DNA of 64,000 nucleotides, taken from contig NZ_AMRK01000003.1 of assembly GCF_000299875.1 (NCBI RefSeq), forward strand, positions 390,295 to 454,294. The letters are read 5' to 3'. Shown here one piece after another: positions 7,909 through 16,803 of the stretch. The notes beneath the pieces are model-generated. The model saw only the letters and a program-made list of their open reading frames with translations. It had not been told where the DNA came from and searched no databases. Each line of letters begins with the position of its first letter. Position 1 is the first letter of the stretch. The DNA comes from Celeribacter baekdonensis B30 (lineage in GTDB: Bacteria > Pseudomonadota > Alphaproteobacteria > Rhodobacterales > Rhodobacteraceae). The position numbers and the translations under genes are program-made.

Positions 7909-9881
7909 TCGGCGGGCACTCCTTTTGGGGCAGAGGCCAGCGATTTTTTGCGCGCGCCCGCCGCGACCCGGTAACGGCGATCCGTGAGGGAGAGAACGCC
8001 GCCAAAGGCCATGATCAACGTGCCGCCCCAAATCCAGTTGGCCAGCGGTTTGATATAGGTGCGCACGGCCCAGCCACCGTTGGATTGCACATCCCCGATC
8101 ACCAGATAGACATCGCGCAAAAAGCCGTTGTCGATCCCGGCCTCGGTGGTCGGCATTTGCGCCACCGGGTAGGAACGTTTTTCGGGGTGCAACGTGGCGA
8201 CTTTTTGGGGGCCTTCAAACACCGACATGGCGGCCATGGTGGTGAGGTAATTCGGCCCCTGTTTGCGTTCGACCGCATCAAGCGTGATGGTGTAGCCCGC
8301 GACATCAAAAGTTTCACCAATCTGCACGACACGGATGTCTTCGACAGTCCAGGCCGTCAGCCCGGCGATGCCCGCGATGGTGATGCCGAGGCCGCCATGA
8401 GCGAACAAGCGCCCCCAATCGGCGCGCGGCAGACGGAACAGCCGCGACAGATTGCGGTTTTTACCGAGCTTCAGAACGATGTCTTGGATGGCGCCCGCAA
8501 CGACCCAAGTGCCAAGGCCAAGACCGATGGGCGCAAGGAGGGTCTTTTGCGTTTGCATCGACCAGATCAGCCCCATGACCGCAAGCGTCAGGATCAGCGC
8601 CGGGATGAGCCTTTTCAGCGCCGCCCCAAGGCGCGCGCGTTTCCACGGCAGGATCGCGCCGATGGGCAAGACCACGGCCAGCATGGTGAAAAACGGCGTG
8701 AAGGCGGCGTTGAAAAACGGCGCGCCGACAGAGAGTTTGCGCGCCCAGAAGGCTTCGGCCACCAAGGGCCAGATTGTGCCGGTGAAGACAACCAGAGCCG
8801 CAACGGCAAGCAGGATGTTGTTCACCACCAAAGCGCTTTCGCGCGAGACCATGGAGAACACGCCCTTGGCGCTCATCACATTGGCGCGCAAGGAGAACAG
8901 GAGCAACGCACCGCCCATGAAAAAGGCCAAGATCATCAGGATGAAAATGCCGCGTTCGGGATCATTGGCAAAAGCATGAACCGAGGTGATCACGCCCGAG
9001 CGCACGAGAAACGTGCCAATAAGCGAGAAGCCGAAGGCCAAAATGGCCAGCAAAATGGTCCAGCTTTTGAGCGCCTCGCGTTTTTCCACAACGATAGCGG
9101 AATGCAGCAGCGCGGCAGCAAAAAGCCAAGGCATGAAAGACGCGTTTTCGACCGGATCCCAGAACCAAAAGCCGCCCCAGCCAAGCTCATAATACGCCCA
9201 CCACGAGCCAAGGCCGATGCCGATGGTGAGGAAAATCCACGCCGCCAAGGTCCAGGGACGCACCCAGCGGCCCCATGCGGCATCCACCCGGCCTTCGAGC
9301 AAAGCGGCGACGGCGAAGGAGAAGGTCATCGAGAGACCAACATAGCCGAGATAGAGGAACGGCGGGTGAAAGGCGAGGCCCGGGTCTTGCAACAGCGGAT
9401 TAAGGTCTTCGCCATTCATTGGAGGGAATTCGAGACGAGTGAACGGGTTGGACGTGAACAGGATAAAGGCCAGAAACGCCAAACCAATCGAGCCTTGAAC
9501 CCCCAAAACCCGCGCCCGCAATGTGTCCGGCAGGTTGCTGCCAAACAGCGCCGCCGCTGCACCGAAAAGGGCCAAAATCAGCACCCAAAGCAACATCGAG
9601 CCTTCGTGGTTGCCCCAAACGCCGGAGACTTTGTACAGCATCGGTTTGAGCGTGTGCGAGTTGGCCACCACCACTTTGAGCGAGAAATCCGAGGTGACGA
9701 AGGCGTAGGTCAACGCGCCAAAAGAGAAGGCAATCAACACAAGTTGCACCAAAGCCGCCGGTTCGCCCACGGCCATCAGGGCTCGTTTGCCCATTTGCGC
9801 GCCCCAGAGCGGCAAAACGGTTTGAGCGATTGCCACGACAAAGGCCATGACGAGGGCAAAATGTCCTAGTTCTACGAGCAT
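7905..9881 (-). CDS. ccmF: Cytochrome c heme lyase subunit CcmF
   Basis: Large polytopic membrane protein (658 residues, normal length) that receives heme from CcmE and attaches it to apocytochrome c together with CcmH. The tryptophan-rich WWD region is present as WGGFWFWDPVENASFMPWL, along with NHEGSMLLWVLIL and more than a dozen hydrophobic helices. The gene starts with ATG at 9881 after GGGAGACGCAC. Its upstream neighbour on the same strand is the lysis cassette, separated by a terminator-like hairpin, so ccmFH probably has its own promoter in the 157-base gap 9882-10038. Confidence 0.96.
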   Translation of the reverse strand: MLVELGHFALVMAFVVAIAQTVLPLWGAQMGKRALMAVGEPAALVQLVLIAFSFGALTYAFVTSDFSLKVVVANSHTLKPMLYKVSGVWGNHEGSMLLWVLILALFGAAAALFGSNLPDTLRARVLGVQGSIGLAFLAFILFTSNPFTRLEFPPMNGEDLNPLLQDPGLAFHPPFLYLGYVGLSMTFSFAVAALLEGRVDAAWGRWVRPWTLAAWIFLTIGIGLGSWWAYYELGWGGFWFWDPVENASFMPWLFAAALLHSAIVVEKREALKSWTILLAILAFGFSLIGTFLVRSGVITSVHAFANDPERGIFILMILAFFMGGALLLFSLRANVMSAKGVFSMVSRESALVVNNILLAVAALVVFTGTIWPLVAEAFWARKLSVGAPFFNAAFTPFFTMLAVVLPIGAILPWKRARLGAALKRLIPALILTLAVMGLIWSMQTQKTLLAPIGLGLGTWVVAGAIQDIVLKLGKNRNLSRLFRLPRADWGRLFAHGGLGITIAGIAGLTAWTVEDIRVVQIGETFDVAGYTITLDAVERKQGPNYLTTMAAMSVFEGPQKVATLHPEKRSYPVAQMPTTEAGIDNGFLRDVYLVIGDVQSNGGWAVRTYIKPLANWIWGGTLIMAFGGVLSLTDRRYRVAAGARKKSLASAPKGVPAE

Positions 9882-9988
9882 GTGCGTCTCCCTTTTGCGA
9901 CTGTTCTACCCGGTTGTGGGCGACCCGCCAATGGGCTGCGCGCGCATGTCGCAAGCGGATGCAACGAGACCCGCGACCAAAGCACAAG

Positions 9989-10014
9989 AAAAAGGGGCCA
10001 AAGCGGCCCCTTTT
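9989..10014 (-). terminator. Terminator after the lysis cassette
   Basis: GGGGCC (9994-9999) pairs with GGCCCC (10005-10010), extended by AAAA/TTTT. Read leftward it gives a five-U tail. It separates the cassette ending at 10039 from ccmF. Confidence 0.8.
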
Positions 10015-10038
10015 CCGTCTCACCCCACCCCCTTGTCG

Positions 10039-10461
10039 CTAAAGCAACAAAAGGACCCCAAGAGAGACAAACAACGCGCCAAACACCGGCCAAAGAAAGG
10101 CGAGGCCGCGCAGACCAAAGGAGCCTTGGATCACCGAAAAGTGAAGCACCGCCCCGGAGATCAGCAGTGAGAGGAACAAAAACAACGCCGCCGCTTCGGC
10201 TCCCCATGCCGGATTGTCAGCGATTTGCATCAACCACCACCAGCCGATGGTCAATCCAGACCCCGCCCACGACAGCGACATGCCAAGCGCCAAAGGCGTG
10301 GCGCGCACCTGCCAGAGCCATAAAAACGTCACCGAAATCAGCAACGCCATCAAGGCAATGGCCCCGTAGGCGATCAACATTGCCTGTTCATATCCGACGG
10401 TCTGCACCGCCAAAAACGCCGCTACGACAACCACGGCGTAAAGAATTGCGACCTGTTTCAT
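10039..10461 (-). CDS. Hypothetical membrane protein, last gene of the lysis cassette
   Basis: A 140-residue, very hydrophobic protein with four predicted helices: about 5-22, 28-50, 58-82 and 85-135 in two passes. There are few charged residues and no known catalytic motif. It starts at the ATG at 10461, which overlaps the stop of the 45-residue gene by 4 bases, so translation is coupled. Position at the end of an endolysin-holin operon suggests a role in lysis control or membrane permeabilisation, but I cannot name a family. An alternative is an unrelated membrane protein using the same promoter. Confidence 0.7.
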   Translation of the reverse strand: MKQVAILYAVVVVAAFLAVQTVGYEQAMLIAYGAIALMALLISVTFLWLWQVRATPLALGMSLSWAGSGLTIGWWWLMQIADNPAWGAEAAALFLFLSLLISGAVLHFSVIQGSFGLRGLAFLWPVFGALFVSLGVLLLL

Positions 10462-10595
10462 TGTTCAAGCATCTCCTTGACGACCGCGTCCAATGCGGCG
10501 GCGGCCTCGCGGTTTTGGCGCAACGCCGTGGCAAGGGCTTCGCCCCACCAGAGCCTGCGAAGTTTGGTCCACATCTTGCGAAAGGGATCTGTCAT
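10458..10595 (-). CDS. 45-residue protein in the lysis cassette
   Basis: Short gene starting with ATG at 10595 and ending at the TGA that overlaps the next start. The product begins MTDPFRKMWTKLRRLWWGEA and continues with an amphipathic, Glu/Ala-rich helix ending in KEMLEQ. It has a basic, tryptophan-containing first half and no clear transmembrane segment. It is supported by reading-frame continuity, 4-base spacing after the upstream gene and overlap with the downstream gene, not by homology. It could act as a membrane-surface peptide or as a translational coupler for the next gene. Confidence 0.6.
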   Translation of the reverse strand: MTDPFRKMWTKLRRLWWGEALATALRQNREAAAALDAVVKEMLEQ

Positions 10596-10599
10596 CACG

Positions 10600-10776
10600 T
10601 CATCCCCTCGGCAGCCGTTCGCGGATCATCGTGGTCATTTCCACCAAAATCTGCGTGTTTTTGTTGAGCACATCACGGGTCGCCTGATCCTTTTGCGCAT
10701 CGCGATAGAGCAGGAAAAACACCATCAACACCCAAGGCCCGTGTTCAGAGACAGCGGCAATCAACGCATCACTCAT
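10600..10776 (-). CDS. 58-residue single-span membrane protein in the lysis cassette
   Basis: Starts with ATG at 10776 inside the end of the holin gene (8-base overlap) and ends 4 bases before the next start. One hydrophobic segment (ALIAAVSEHGPWVLMVFFLL, residues 4-23) is followed by a charged helix rich in Gln, Lys and Arg. This single-span-plus-coil layout is common in phage holin partners and antiholins. No named family is recognised, and the assignment as a lysis accessory rests on context. Confidence 0.65.
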   Translation of the reverse strand: MSDALIAAVSEHGPWVLMVFFLLYRDAQKDQATRDVLNKNTQILVEMTTMIRERLPRG

Positions 10777-11365
10777 TCCGGCCCCCTTTCCAGGCCTCAA
10801 GGGCGGGATTCTCCGCCTCTGCCCCCGGCACATAGATCGGCTTGGCCTCCCAAGAGGGGTGAGATGCCACAGGCGGAACACCCTGCCCCTGCGCCCCCGC
10901 TTCAAGCGCCTTGAGCGCCGCGATATTGGCGGTCACAATCGGGGCTTGCGCCACAGTGGCAGCGACAGAGCGTTGAAACTCTTGCGATTTCACCTGATAG
11001 CGGGCACCAAAGTAGAATGACACGATGGTGCCCAAAAGCCACCACAGCGGCTCCGGGATCAGCGCGATTCCCTGCATCCTTGAGGCAAACCACAGCGGAT
11101 CGACCATGGCCGAAACGCACAGCCCGATGGTGCCAAAGGCCATCAACGGGCGAGGCACGCGATTGAGCGCATCCATCAGCCGATCAAACGCGCCTTTGCG
11201 TTCCACCGCAAATTCGGCGGCGAATTGTTGCATCGCGGAACTGCGGTAATTGGCCTCGCGCACCGCGCCCGCCTCTTTGTTTTCGAAAAACACTTCGGCC
11301 GTGTCTTTGACCAGATTGCGCCCGTCGCCAAAGATCACCGCGAACAGCCTGCCGATTATCCCCAT
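10769..11365 (-). CDS. Holin of the 3TM family (GTA-release type)
   Basis: A 198-residue protein resembling the holin_3TMs family used by the Rhodobacter capsulatus gene transfer agent to open the inner membrane so the endolysin can reach the wall. A soluble N-terminal region is followed by hydrophobic spans at about 73-94 (PLMAFGTIGLCVSAMVDPLW) and 103-123 (PEPLWWLLGTIVSFYFGARY), then a Pro/Ala-rich tail. The start at 11365 lies inside the endolysin gene (10-base overlap). The endolysin-then-holin order is the same as that recalled for rcc00555 and rcc00556 of R. capsulatus. No capsid or terminase genes are in the window. Confidence 0.8.
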   Translation of the reverse strand: MGIIGRLFAVIFGDGRNLVKDTAEVFFENKEAGAVREANYRSSAMQQFAAEFAVERKGAFDRLMDALNRVPRPLMAFGTIGLCVSAMVDPLWFASRMQGIALIPEPLWWLLGTIVSFYFGARYQVKSQEFQRSVAATVAQAPIVTANIAALKALEAGAQGQGVPPVASHPSWEAKPIYVPGAEAENPALEAWKGGRNE

Positions 11366-11967
11366 GACGCCACCCGCGCTGCATGCTCAGAATCTGTCAG
11401 GTGATAACGCGGCGAGATAAAGTCCTCCGCGCGGGTGATCCAGCCGCCTTTGCCGCCCTTGCGTGTGCGCGCGTATTTGCGTGAGGTCGGGCGGCGATCT
11501 GCCAGAGCGTAATAGTAATTGCGCCGGGCAATGCCGTAAGCGTCGGCCAAGTGATGCGGGGCCAAAGATTGCGCAATATGCGCGGCCTCGATGGTCTGCG
11601 GCCCAATCGCCCCATCCACCGCAATCCTCTGACCCATATCGGTCAAAAGCCGCTGCAAAATCCGCACGGCAGTGCCGCCCGCGTTGACATACATGTCAAA
11701 CACGCTGGCTTGCAAAACCGGGGGCAATTCGTCGATGCGGGGGCGGTGAAAGTAATGTTCGACAAAAATGTCGCGCGCCTGAACCCGCGTCAACTTGCGC
11801 AGGTCGGATGTCGTCACCCGCCCATCGCCATCCACATCGACGCCAAGCGTGCGCATCGTGCCGATGGTGACGCCATATTTGGTTGCCCCGCCCGGATCGT
11901 CGGGGTCGTTGACGTATCCGCCCTCACGGGCAATGATCTCGTCTGCGATCTGTTGTACTGTTTTCAT
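11356..11967 (-). CDS. Endolysin, GH108 N-acetylmuramidase with peptidoglycan-binding domain
   Basis: Cleaves the glycan backbone of peptidoglycan. The 203-residue protein shows the GH108 signature IIAREGGYVNDPDDPGG with catalytic Glu15, then KYGVTIGT; the C-terminal half (about 100-170, VDGAIGPQTIEAA) matches the PG_binding_3 region common in these enzymes. No signal peptide is seen, consistent with holin-dependent release. I chose the ATG at 11967, preceded by TTGAGG; an ATG at 11985 would add six residues and would sit inside the palindrome at 11976-11995. It heads a cassette of five overlapping genes. Orthologues release gene transfer agent particles in Rhodobacterales, which I infer here as well. 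Confidence 0.88.
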   Translation of the reverse strand: MKTVQQIADEIIAREGGYVNDPDDPGGATKYGVTIGTMRTLGVDVDGDGRVTTSDLRKLTRVQARDIFVEHYFHRPRIDELPPVLQASVFDMYVNAGGTAVRILQRLLTDMGQRIAVDGAIGPQTIEAAHIAQSLAPHHLADAYGIARRNYYYALADRRPTSRKYARTRKGGKGGWITRAEDFISPRYHLTDSEHAARVASWG

Positions 11968-11975
11968 ATGCCTCA

Positions 11976-11995
11976 ATCCCACCAATTGATGGGAT
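11976..11995. promoter_or_regulatory. 20-bp near-perfect palindrome at the start of the lysis cassette
   Basis: ATCCCACCAA and TTGATGGGAT form ten-base arms with one mismatched pair, centred between 11985 and 11986, 9 bases upstream of the endolysin ATG. A second dyad, TTGAT-GGG-ATCAA (11986-11998), overlaps it. It could be an operator or, in the mRNA, a hairpin next to the ribosome site. A TTAAC sequence (12014-12018) upstream could be a CtrA half-site, but no second half is present. Confidence 0.5.
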
Positions 11996-12069
11996 CAAGG
12001 TTGCGCAAAAAGGTTAACGCTCGTGGACTTGAGCGCGCGGGCACGATTTTACGATTTATTCAGAAAGAC

Positions 12070-12522
12070 TTAGCTCTCCGGCTCTTTGTAAAGCCCCTGC
12101 TCTTTCAATGCGTCCACAACCTCTTTCGGCATATAAGACTCGTCGTGTTTGGCCAGGATTTCGGTTGCCACAAACACCCCGTCTTGCAGGCTGCCGGTGC
12201 CGATCATACCCTGATTTTCGTCAAACAAATCCGGCAAAACACCCTCAAAGCGCACCGGAATCGTCTCATTGGTGTCTGTCACGCTAAAGGTCACATGGGT
12301 GCCCTCACCGCGCACCAAACTGCCCTCTTCGACCAACCCGCCGATGCGAAAAATCTCGCCCGCGCGCGGTGGTTCTTCGACCACTTGCGTGGGCGAGCGA
12401 AACAGATTGATGCCATCGCGAAAGGCATAGCCAATCAGCGACACGGCCACCACAAGGGCCACGGCGGCAATCGCAATCACTTGAATGCGACGGGTCTTTT
12501 TCAGGGTCTTCAAACCGGCCAT
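12070..12522 (-). CDS. ccmE: Heme chaperone CcmE
   Basis: Membrane-anchored periplasmic protein that binds heme covalently and passes it to CcmF. It has 150 residues: an N-terminal anchor (about 13-33, basic cluster before it), an OB-fold core, and the heme-binding AKHDESYMP segment with His126 and Tyr130. It lies 22 bases after argC and 102 bases before the lysis cassette, so ccmE is split from ccmFH by the five lysis genes. The start at 12522 follows AGGAGG. Confidence 0.95.
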   Translation of the reverse strand: MAGLKTLKKTRRIQVIAIAAVALVVAVSLIGYAFRDGINLFRSPTQVVEEPPRAGEIFRIGGLVEEGSLVRGEGTHVTFSVTDTNETIPVRFEGVLPDLFDENQGMIGTGSLQDGVFVATEILAKHDESYMPKEVVDALKEQGLYKEPES

Positions 12523-12544
12523 GGCGTCCTCCTGTGAGACAATG

Positions 12545-13573
12545 TTACGGATACATCGGTGCGTTCATAAGACCGGCGGTCTCATCGAGCCCAAGCATCA
12601 GGTTGGCGTTTTGGATCGCTTGACCAGACGAGCCTTTGGTCAGGTTGTCGATCACCCCCACCACGATGGTCCGGCCTTGGATACGATCCTCCACCACGCC
12701 AATATGACAGAAATTTGAGCCGCGCACATGTTTCATCGCCGGCACCTGCCCTAGTGGCAGCACTTTGATAAACGGCTCGTTCATATAGGCATCAGCCAGC
12801 GCGTAATGCACCGCACTCGCCTCGCCCTGAACATAGGCAGTGGCCAAGATGCCACGGGTGGCGGGGATCAGATGCGGGGTGAATTGAATGCGTACATCGC
12901 GGCCCGCGACCAGGGAGAACTCCTGATCAAATTCGCCCAAATGCCGGTGTTTTCCGCCGACCGAATAGCCAAAGCTGTTGTCTTCAAGCTCGCCGAACAA
13001 AAGATGCTCTTTCAGCGCCCGCCCAGCGCCGGAGACCGCCACTTTGAGATCCAAAATGATCTGATCGAGGTCGATCACCCCGGCGCCAATCAAAGGCCGC
13101 AGGATGAATTGCCCGGTCGCGGCGTTACAGCCGGTCCCGGCCACAAGCCGCGCGGTCTTGATCTGATCGCGGTAAAATTCGGTCAGGCCGTACACTGCCT
13201 CTTTTTGCAACTCGACCGCAGAGTGCGGTTTGCCGTACCATTTCTCATATTCAGCCGGGTCACGCAGCCGGAAATCGGCAGACAGGTCCACCACTTTCGT
13301 CGTCGCAGGCAGCTCTTTGATCACCGCTTGGGAGGTCGCATGGGGCAGCGCGCAAAAGGCCAGATCGACATTTGCAAAATCAATATCCTCGATCTTGCAC
13401 AGCGCCGGAAGGTCCATGTGGCGTAGATGCGGATAGACATCGGCCATCGCCATGCCCGCCTTGCGATCACCAGACAGCGCCACGATCTCCATCGACGGAT
13501 GGGTGGCGATCAAACGGACAAGCTCGGCCCCTGTATAGCCGGACGCGCCCAGAATGGCGATTTTATGGGTCAT
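12545..13573 (-). CDS. argC: N-acetyl-gamma-glutamyl-phosphate reductase
   Basis: NADPH-dependent third step of arginine synthesis, giving N-acetylglutamate semialdehyde. It has 342 residues, with the nucleotide-binding [12 protein letters not shown] at 9-20 and the catalytic Cys149 in AGTGCNAATG. This differs from the commoner GCYPT sequence, a variant I believe is shared by related species but cannot verify. [10 protein letters not shown] supplies the active-site His. The start at 13573 is the first ATG after a gap of about 120 bases to murI. It probably shares a transcript with ccmE. Confidence 0.94.
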   Translation of the reverse strand: MTHKIAILGASGYTGAELVRLIATHPSMEIVALSGDRKAGMAMADVYPHLRHMDLPALCKIEDIDFANVDLAFCALPHATSQAVIKELPATTKVVDLSADFRLRDPAEYEKWYGKPHSAVELQKEAVYGLTEFYRDQIKTARLVAGTGCNAATGQFILRPLIGAGVIDLDQIILDLKVAVSGAGRALKEHLLFGELEDNSFGYSVGGKHRHLGEFDQEFSLVAGRDVRIQFTPHLIPATRGILATAYVQGEASAVHYALADAYMNEPFIKVLPLGQVPAMKHVRGSNFCHIGVVEDRIQGRTIVVGVIDNLTKGSSGQAIQNANLMLGLDETAGLMNAPMYP

Positions 13574-13696
13574 CGGTGTCTCTTTCGTGCATCGAGCCTC
13601 TGAGAGGCTCGGTTGAACTCTAATCTAGGGAGGAACGCGCCCCGCCGCAATTGCGACAGGACCGCGCGGGGTATCAAACGGGTCACTCTTTGGCGA

Positions 13697-14509
13697 TCAC
13701 GCCTTTTGAAACGTGACCGGTCGTCGCAAAAACTGCGTCGCCCCGCGGGAGACCTTGGCCGGGTCACCCGTGGTCAGGAACATCGACTCGGTGCCGGTGC
13801 CAATCATCTTTGGGTGGCGTTTGAGGTAATCCTCAAGGCTCGCGGCCACCAGATTGGCCTGAGAATAGACTTTCACCTCCGCGCCCAACGCATCTTGGAA
13901 CACGTCTTGCATGATCGGATAATGGGTACAGCCCAAAATCGCCGCGCCCGGATGCGGCATTTTGCGTTTGAGCGCGTCCACATGCGAGCGCACCAAAGCA
14001 TCCGCCAGGATCATATCGCCGTCCTCAATCGCATCCACGACACCGCCACAGGCCTGCGCCTCGACATCGACTCCAATGGCACGAAACGCCAATTCGCGTT
14101 GAAAGGCGCGTGAGGCCACGGTCGCGGGGGTGGCAAACAGCGCCACATGTTTGACCTCGACTTCGCGCGGTGGCGAATTGTCGCCCCATTGCCGTTCGGT
14201 CAACGCCTCGATCAGCGGCACAAAGACGCCCAACACGCGCTTGTCCGAAGGAATCCAGCTTTCCTGCATCCGCCGCAACGCCGCAGCCGACGCGGTGTTA
14301 CAGGCCAGAATCACCAAATCGCAGCCCGCCGCCCAAAGCCGCTCCACCGCCGCCGTGGTCAGATTGTAGAGGTCATCCGCGTCGCGCACGCCATAAGGGG
14401 CATGGGCATTGTCGCCGAAATACACAAAAGGCACGTCTGGCAACCGCTTGGACACTGCATCCAAAACCGTCAGACCACCCAACCCGCTGTCAAAAATACC
14501 CACTGCCAT
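13697..14509 (-). CDS. murI: Glutamate racemase
   Basis: Converts L- to D-glutamate for peptidoglycan. The 270-residue protein has GIFDSGLGG (catalytic-region Asp7), the two catalytic cysteines in [10 protein letters not shown] (Cys70) and ILGCTHYP (Cys194), and [12 protein letters not shown] start at the ATG at 14509, where homology begins; AAAGGACC lies somewhat far upstream (about 12 bases), so translation may lean on the preceding acyltransferase gene 28 bases away. The preceding gap, 13574-13696, holds nothing I can name. Confidence 0.94.
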   Translation of the reverse strand: MAVGIFDSGLGGLTVLDAVSKRLPDVPFVYFGDNAHAPYGVRDADDLYNLTTAAVERLWAAGCDLVILACNTASAAALRRMQESWIPSDKRVLGVFVPLIEALTERQWGDNSPPREVEVKHVALFATPATVASRAFQRELAFRAIGVDVEAQACGGVVDAIEDGDMILADALVRSHVDALKRKMPHPGAAILGCTHYPIMQDVFQDALGAEVKVYSQANLVAASLEDYLKRHPKMIGTGTESMFLTTGDPAKVSRGATQFLRRPVTFQKA

Positions 14510-14537
14510 GTTCAATACCGGTCCTTTAGACCCTTGT

Positions 14538-15494
14538 TTAATATCGGTCTTTAAGACCCTTGCGGGGTTTGGCCCCGTGTTTGATTTCAAACTCGTACCC
14601 CAAAGCCGGATTTGGCATCGGGGTTGAGGATAAGGCATAGGTCTCGGCGCGCAGAAAATCCATCAACTTTTTCGGGTCACCCTTAAATTGTGCCAATTTT
14701 TCCGGCCCGATCGGTGCTCCCACCGACACCCGCACGGGTGCGCCGATTTTGGCGCGGAATTCCCGGATCAAAAGCCCCATCCTCAGGGTCGTGTGCAGGT
14801 GGCTGGCCAATTGAAACAGCCGCGAATTGGCCCCGTCGAAATAGAGCGGCACCACCGTCGCCCCGGATTTTGCCACCATCTTTGCCGTAAAGGCCCGCCA
14901 GCCCGGGTCCATCGGCCGTCCCATCGGGCGCGCCGCCGTCGACACCGTGCCACCCGGAAAAATCCCGATGCATCCGCCTGCGTCCAAATAGGACAGTGCC
15001 TCCTTGCGCGTCGCCAGATTGAGCGCCACTGCCTCTTTCGTCTCTTCAAACGACACTGGCAGGATCACGCGGTCAATGTCTTCGGCACGTTTAAACACGC
15101 TATGGGCCAAAATCCGAAAATCACCCCGAACCACGGACAGGATATGCCCCAACATCAACCCGTCCAAAATGCCATAAGGATGATTGGCTACAATGATCAA
15201 AGGTCCGGTAGCTGGAATCGCATCCAACGCACCGTTGATCACCTCAAGCTCCAACCCATAGCGTTCAACCATCACCGCCCAGAAATCGCGCCCCTCGGCG
15301 ACATCAAGGTTATACCCCTTCGCCCGCCGGATCAGCGACAAGCGCCCCGTCGCATTCTCCATCAACCGGATCAGAACCCGCCCCGTGCGCGTGCCCGCAG
15401 AACTGGCATAGGAAATATCGCGCGCCACCTGCCGCTCGCTCCATTTGGCCTTTTGCCATTTGGCCGTCGGACTGTGCCTCAGTTGCTCTTGCAT
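14538..15494 (-). CDS. Lysophospholipid acyltransferase family protein (PlsC-like)
   Basis: Transfers an acyl chain to a lysolipid at the inner membrane. The 318-residue protein has the NHX4D catalytic motif as NHPYGILDG (His105, Asp111) and the downstream FPGGTVS block with [10 protein letters not shown]. It belongs to the longer, 'hemolysin-like' branch that includes OlsA-type lyso-ornithine-lipid acyltransferases, but without an olsB partner nearby I cannot choose between phosphatidic acid and aminolipid synthesis. It starts at the ATG at 15494 with AGGGACAGTAGGG upstream and is probably cotranscribed with murI. Confidence 0.8.
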   Translation of the reverse strand: MQEQLRHSPTAKWQKAKWSERQVARDISYASSAGTRTGRVLIRLMENATGRLSLIRRAKGYNLDVAEGRDFWAVMVERYGLELEVINGALDAIPATGPLIIVANHPYGILDGLMLGHILSVVRGDFRILAHSVFKRAEDIDRVILPVSFEETKEAVALNLATRKEALSYLDAGGCIGIFPGGTVSTAARPMGRPMDPGWRAFTAKMVAKSGATVVPLYFDGANSRLFQLASHLHTTLRMGLLIREFRAKIGAPVRVSVGAPIGPEKLAQFKGDPKKLMDFLRAETYALSSTPMPNPALGYEFEIKHGAKPRKGLKDRY

Positions 15495-15761
15495 GGCCCT
15501 ACTGTCCCTTCCGTTCGCGGTCCACGACTATATCGCGTCCACGCCCAAAGGCCAATCGGCACGAACCCGCCAATGCACTGCCTTAAAAACTTGCATTTCC
15601 TTCGCTCGTCTCTGCCAATTTGTGTTAGCGCAATGCATTCCTCTTGCGATCTGTGCGAAAAACGCGAATGAAACGCCCAAATGACCTCACACCCACATTA
15701 TGTTAGCGTAGGGTAGATGTGTGAGACTTAAATATGTGTGGTCTTTTAACAGGTGACGGGT

Positions 15762-16670
15762 ATGGACTGGGACAAACTTAGAATTTTTCACGCCGTGGCA
15801 GACGCGGGATCGCTGACTCATGCAGGGGATACCCTGCATTTGAGCCAATCGGCCGTGTCGCGGCAGATACGCTCGCTCGAAGAATCACTCGGCACCACCC
15901 TGTTTCACCGACATGCCCGTGGGCTGATCCTGACCGAACAGGGCGAATTGCTGTTTGACGCCACCCGCTCCATGGCCAAACGTCTGGACGCCGCCGCCGC
16001 GCGCATTCGCGACAGCGAAGAAGAGGTTTACGGCGAATTGCGTGTCACCACCGCCACCGGCTTTGGCACGCTCTGGCTCGCGCCGCGCCTCTCCAAACTC
16101 TATGCCAAATATCCCGAGCTCAAAATCGACCTGATGCTTGAAGAACGCGTGTTGGACCTGCCGATGCGTGAGGCCGATGTGGCGATCCGCATGAAAGAAC
16201 CGTCTCAGGCCGATCTGATCCGCAAACGGCTGATGAACATCCGGATGCGCCTGTTTGCCACCAAGGAATATCTGGCCGAACACGGCACACCGCTCACCAT
16301 GGACGATCTTTCCACCCATCGGTTGATCTGCCAAAACCCGAACGCCCATCAAGTCGCCGCTGGCGCGCGGTTGGTCGAAGAGTTGAATGAACATGACATC
16401 CGCTCGAAACTTTTCGTGAACAATTATTTCGGCGTGCTTCAGGCCGTGCTCAACCATTTGGGGATTGGTGTTTTACCCGATTACCTTGTCGAAAGCGCGC
16501 CGGATCTTGTGCGTGTACTGCCCGATTTGGAAAGTGGCGAAGTGCCGGTGTTCCTCGCCTACCCCGAAGAATTGCGTCATTCCAAACGGATCGAAGTGTT
16601 TCGCGACTTCATCACCGAAGAAATCAGCGCCCATCGCAAGAACATGCGCGACGACGAAGGATCACACTGA
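15762..16670 (+). CDS. LysR family transcriptional regulator
   Basis: A 302-residue regulator. The N-terminal winged helix-turn-helix is MDWDKLRIFHAVADAGSLTHAGDTL with SQSAVSRQIRSLEESLGTTL (about 27-46), followed by an effector-binding domain of the LysR type. I use the ATG at 15762 with AGGTGA six bases upstream rather than the in-frame GTG at 15753. It is divergent from the acyltransferase gene across 267 bases that hold no other gene; two weak matches to the GTTAGCGCTAAC motif (around 15624 and 15703) are present. The effector and targets are unknown. Confidence 0.88.
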   Translation: MDWDKLRIFHAVADAGSLTHAGDTLHLSQSAVSRQIRSLEESLGTTLFHRHARGLILTEQGELLFDATRSMAKRLDAAAARIRDSEEEVYGELRVTTATGFGTLWLAPRLSKLYAKYPELKIDLMLEERVLDLPMREADVAIRMKEPSQADLIRKRLMNIRMRLFATKEYLAEHGTPLTMDDLSTHRLICQNPNAHQVAAGARLVEELNEHDIRSKLFVNNYFGVLQAVLNHLGIGVLPDYLVESAPDLVRVLPDLESGEVPVFLAYPEELRHSKRIEVFRDFITEEISAHRKNMRDDEGSH

Positions 16671-16803
16671 TCCGCATCTTTGACTTTTTGGTCAATGTTT
16701 TGCCGAGGTTACGCGAGCTATGCGCAATCAGCATATCGGCATTGCGTGAAATGTGATGGAAATACCTTGAACCGTTCACAAACCGCCCCTAAATGCATCA
16801 ATG

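Noticed and set aside
7863..9869. A 668-codon plus-strand frame opposite ccmF
   Set aside because: Antisense shadow of a strongly biased gene; its product is low-complexity and charged, unlike any protein family.
10039..11967. Prophage remnant
   Set aside because: Only lysis genes are present, with no integrase, capsid, portal or tail genes, and composition matches the neighbours. A GTA release module explains it better.
15624..15635. GTTAGCGCAATG upstream of the LysR gene as the same operator
   Set aside because: The left half matches but the right half does not; likely a chance half-site.
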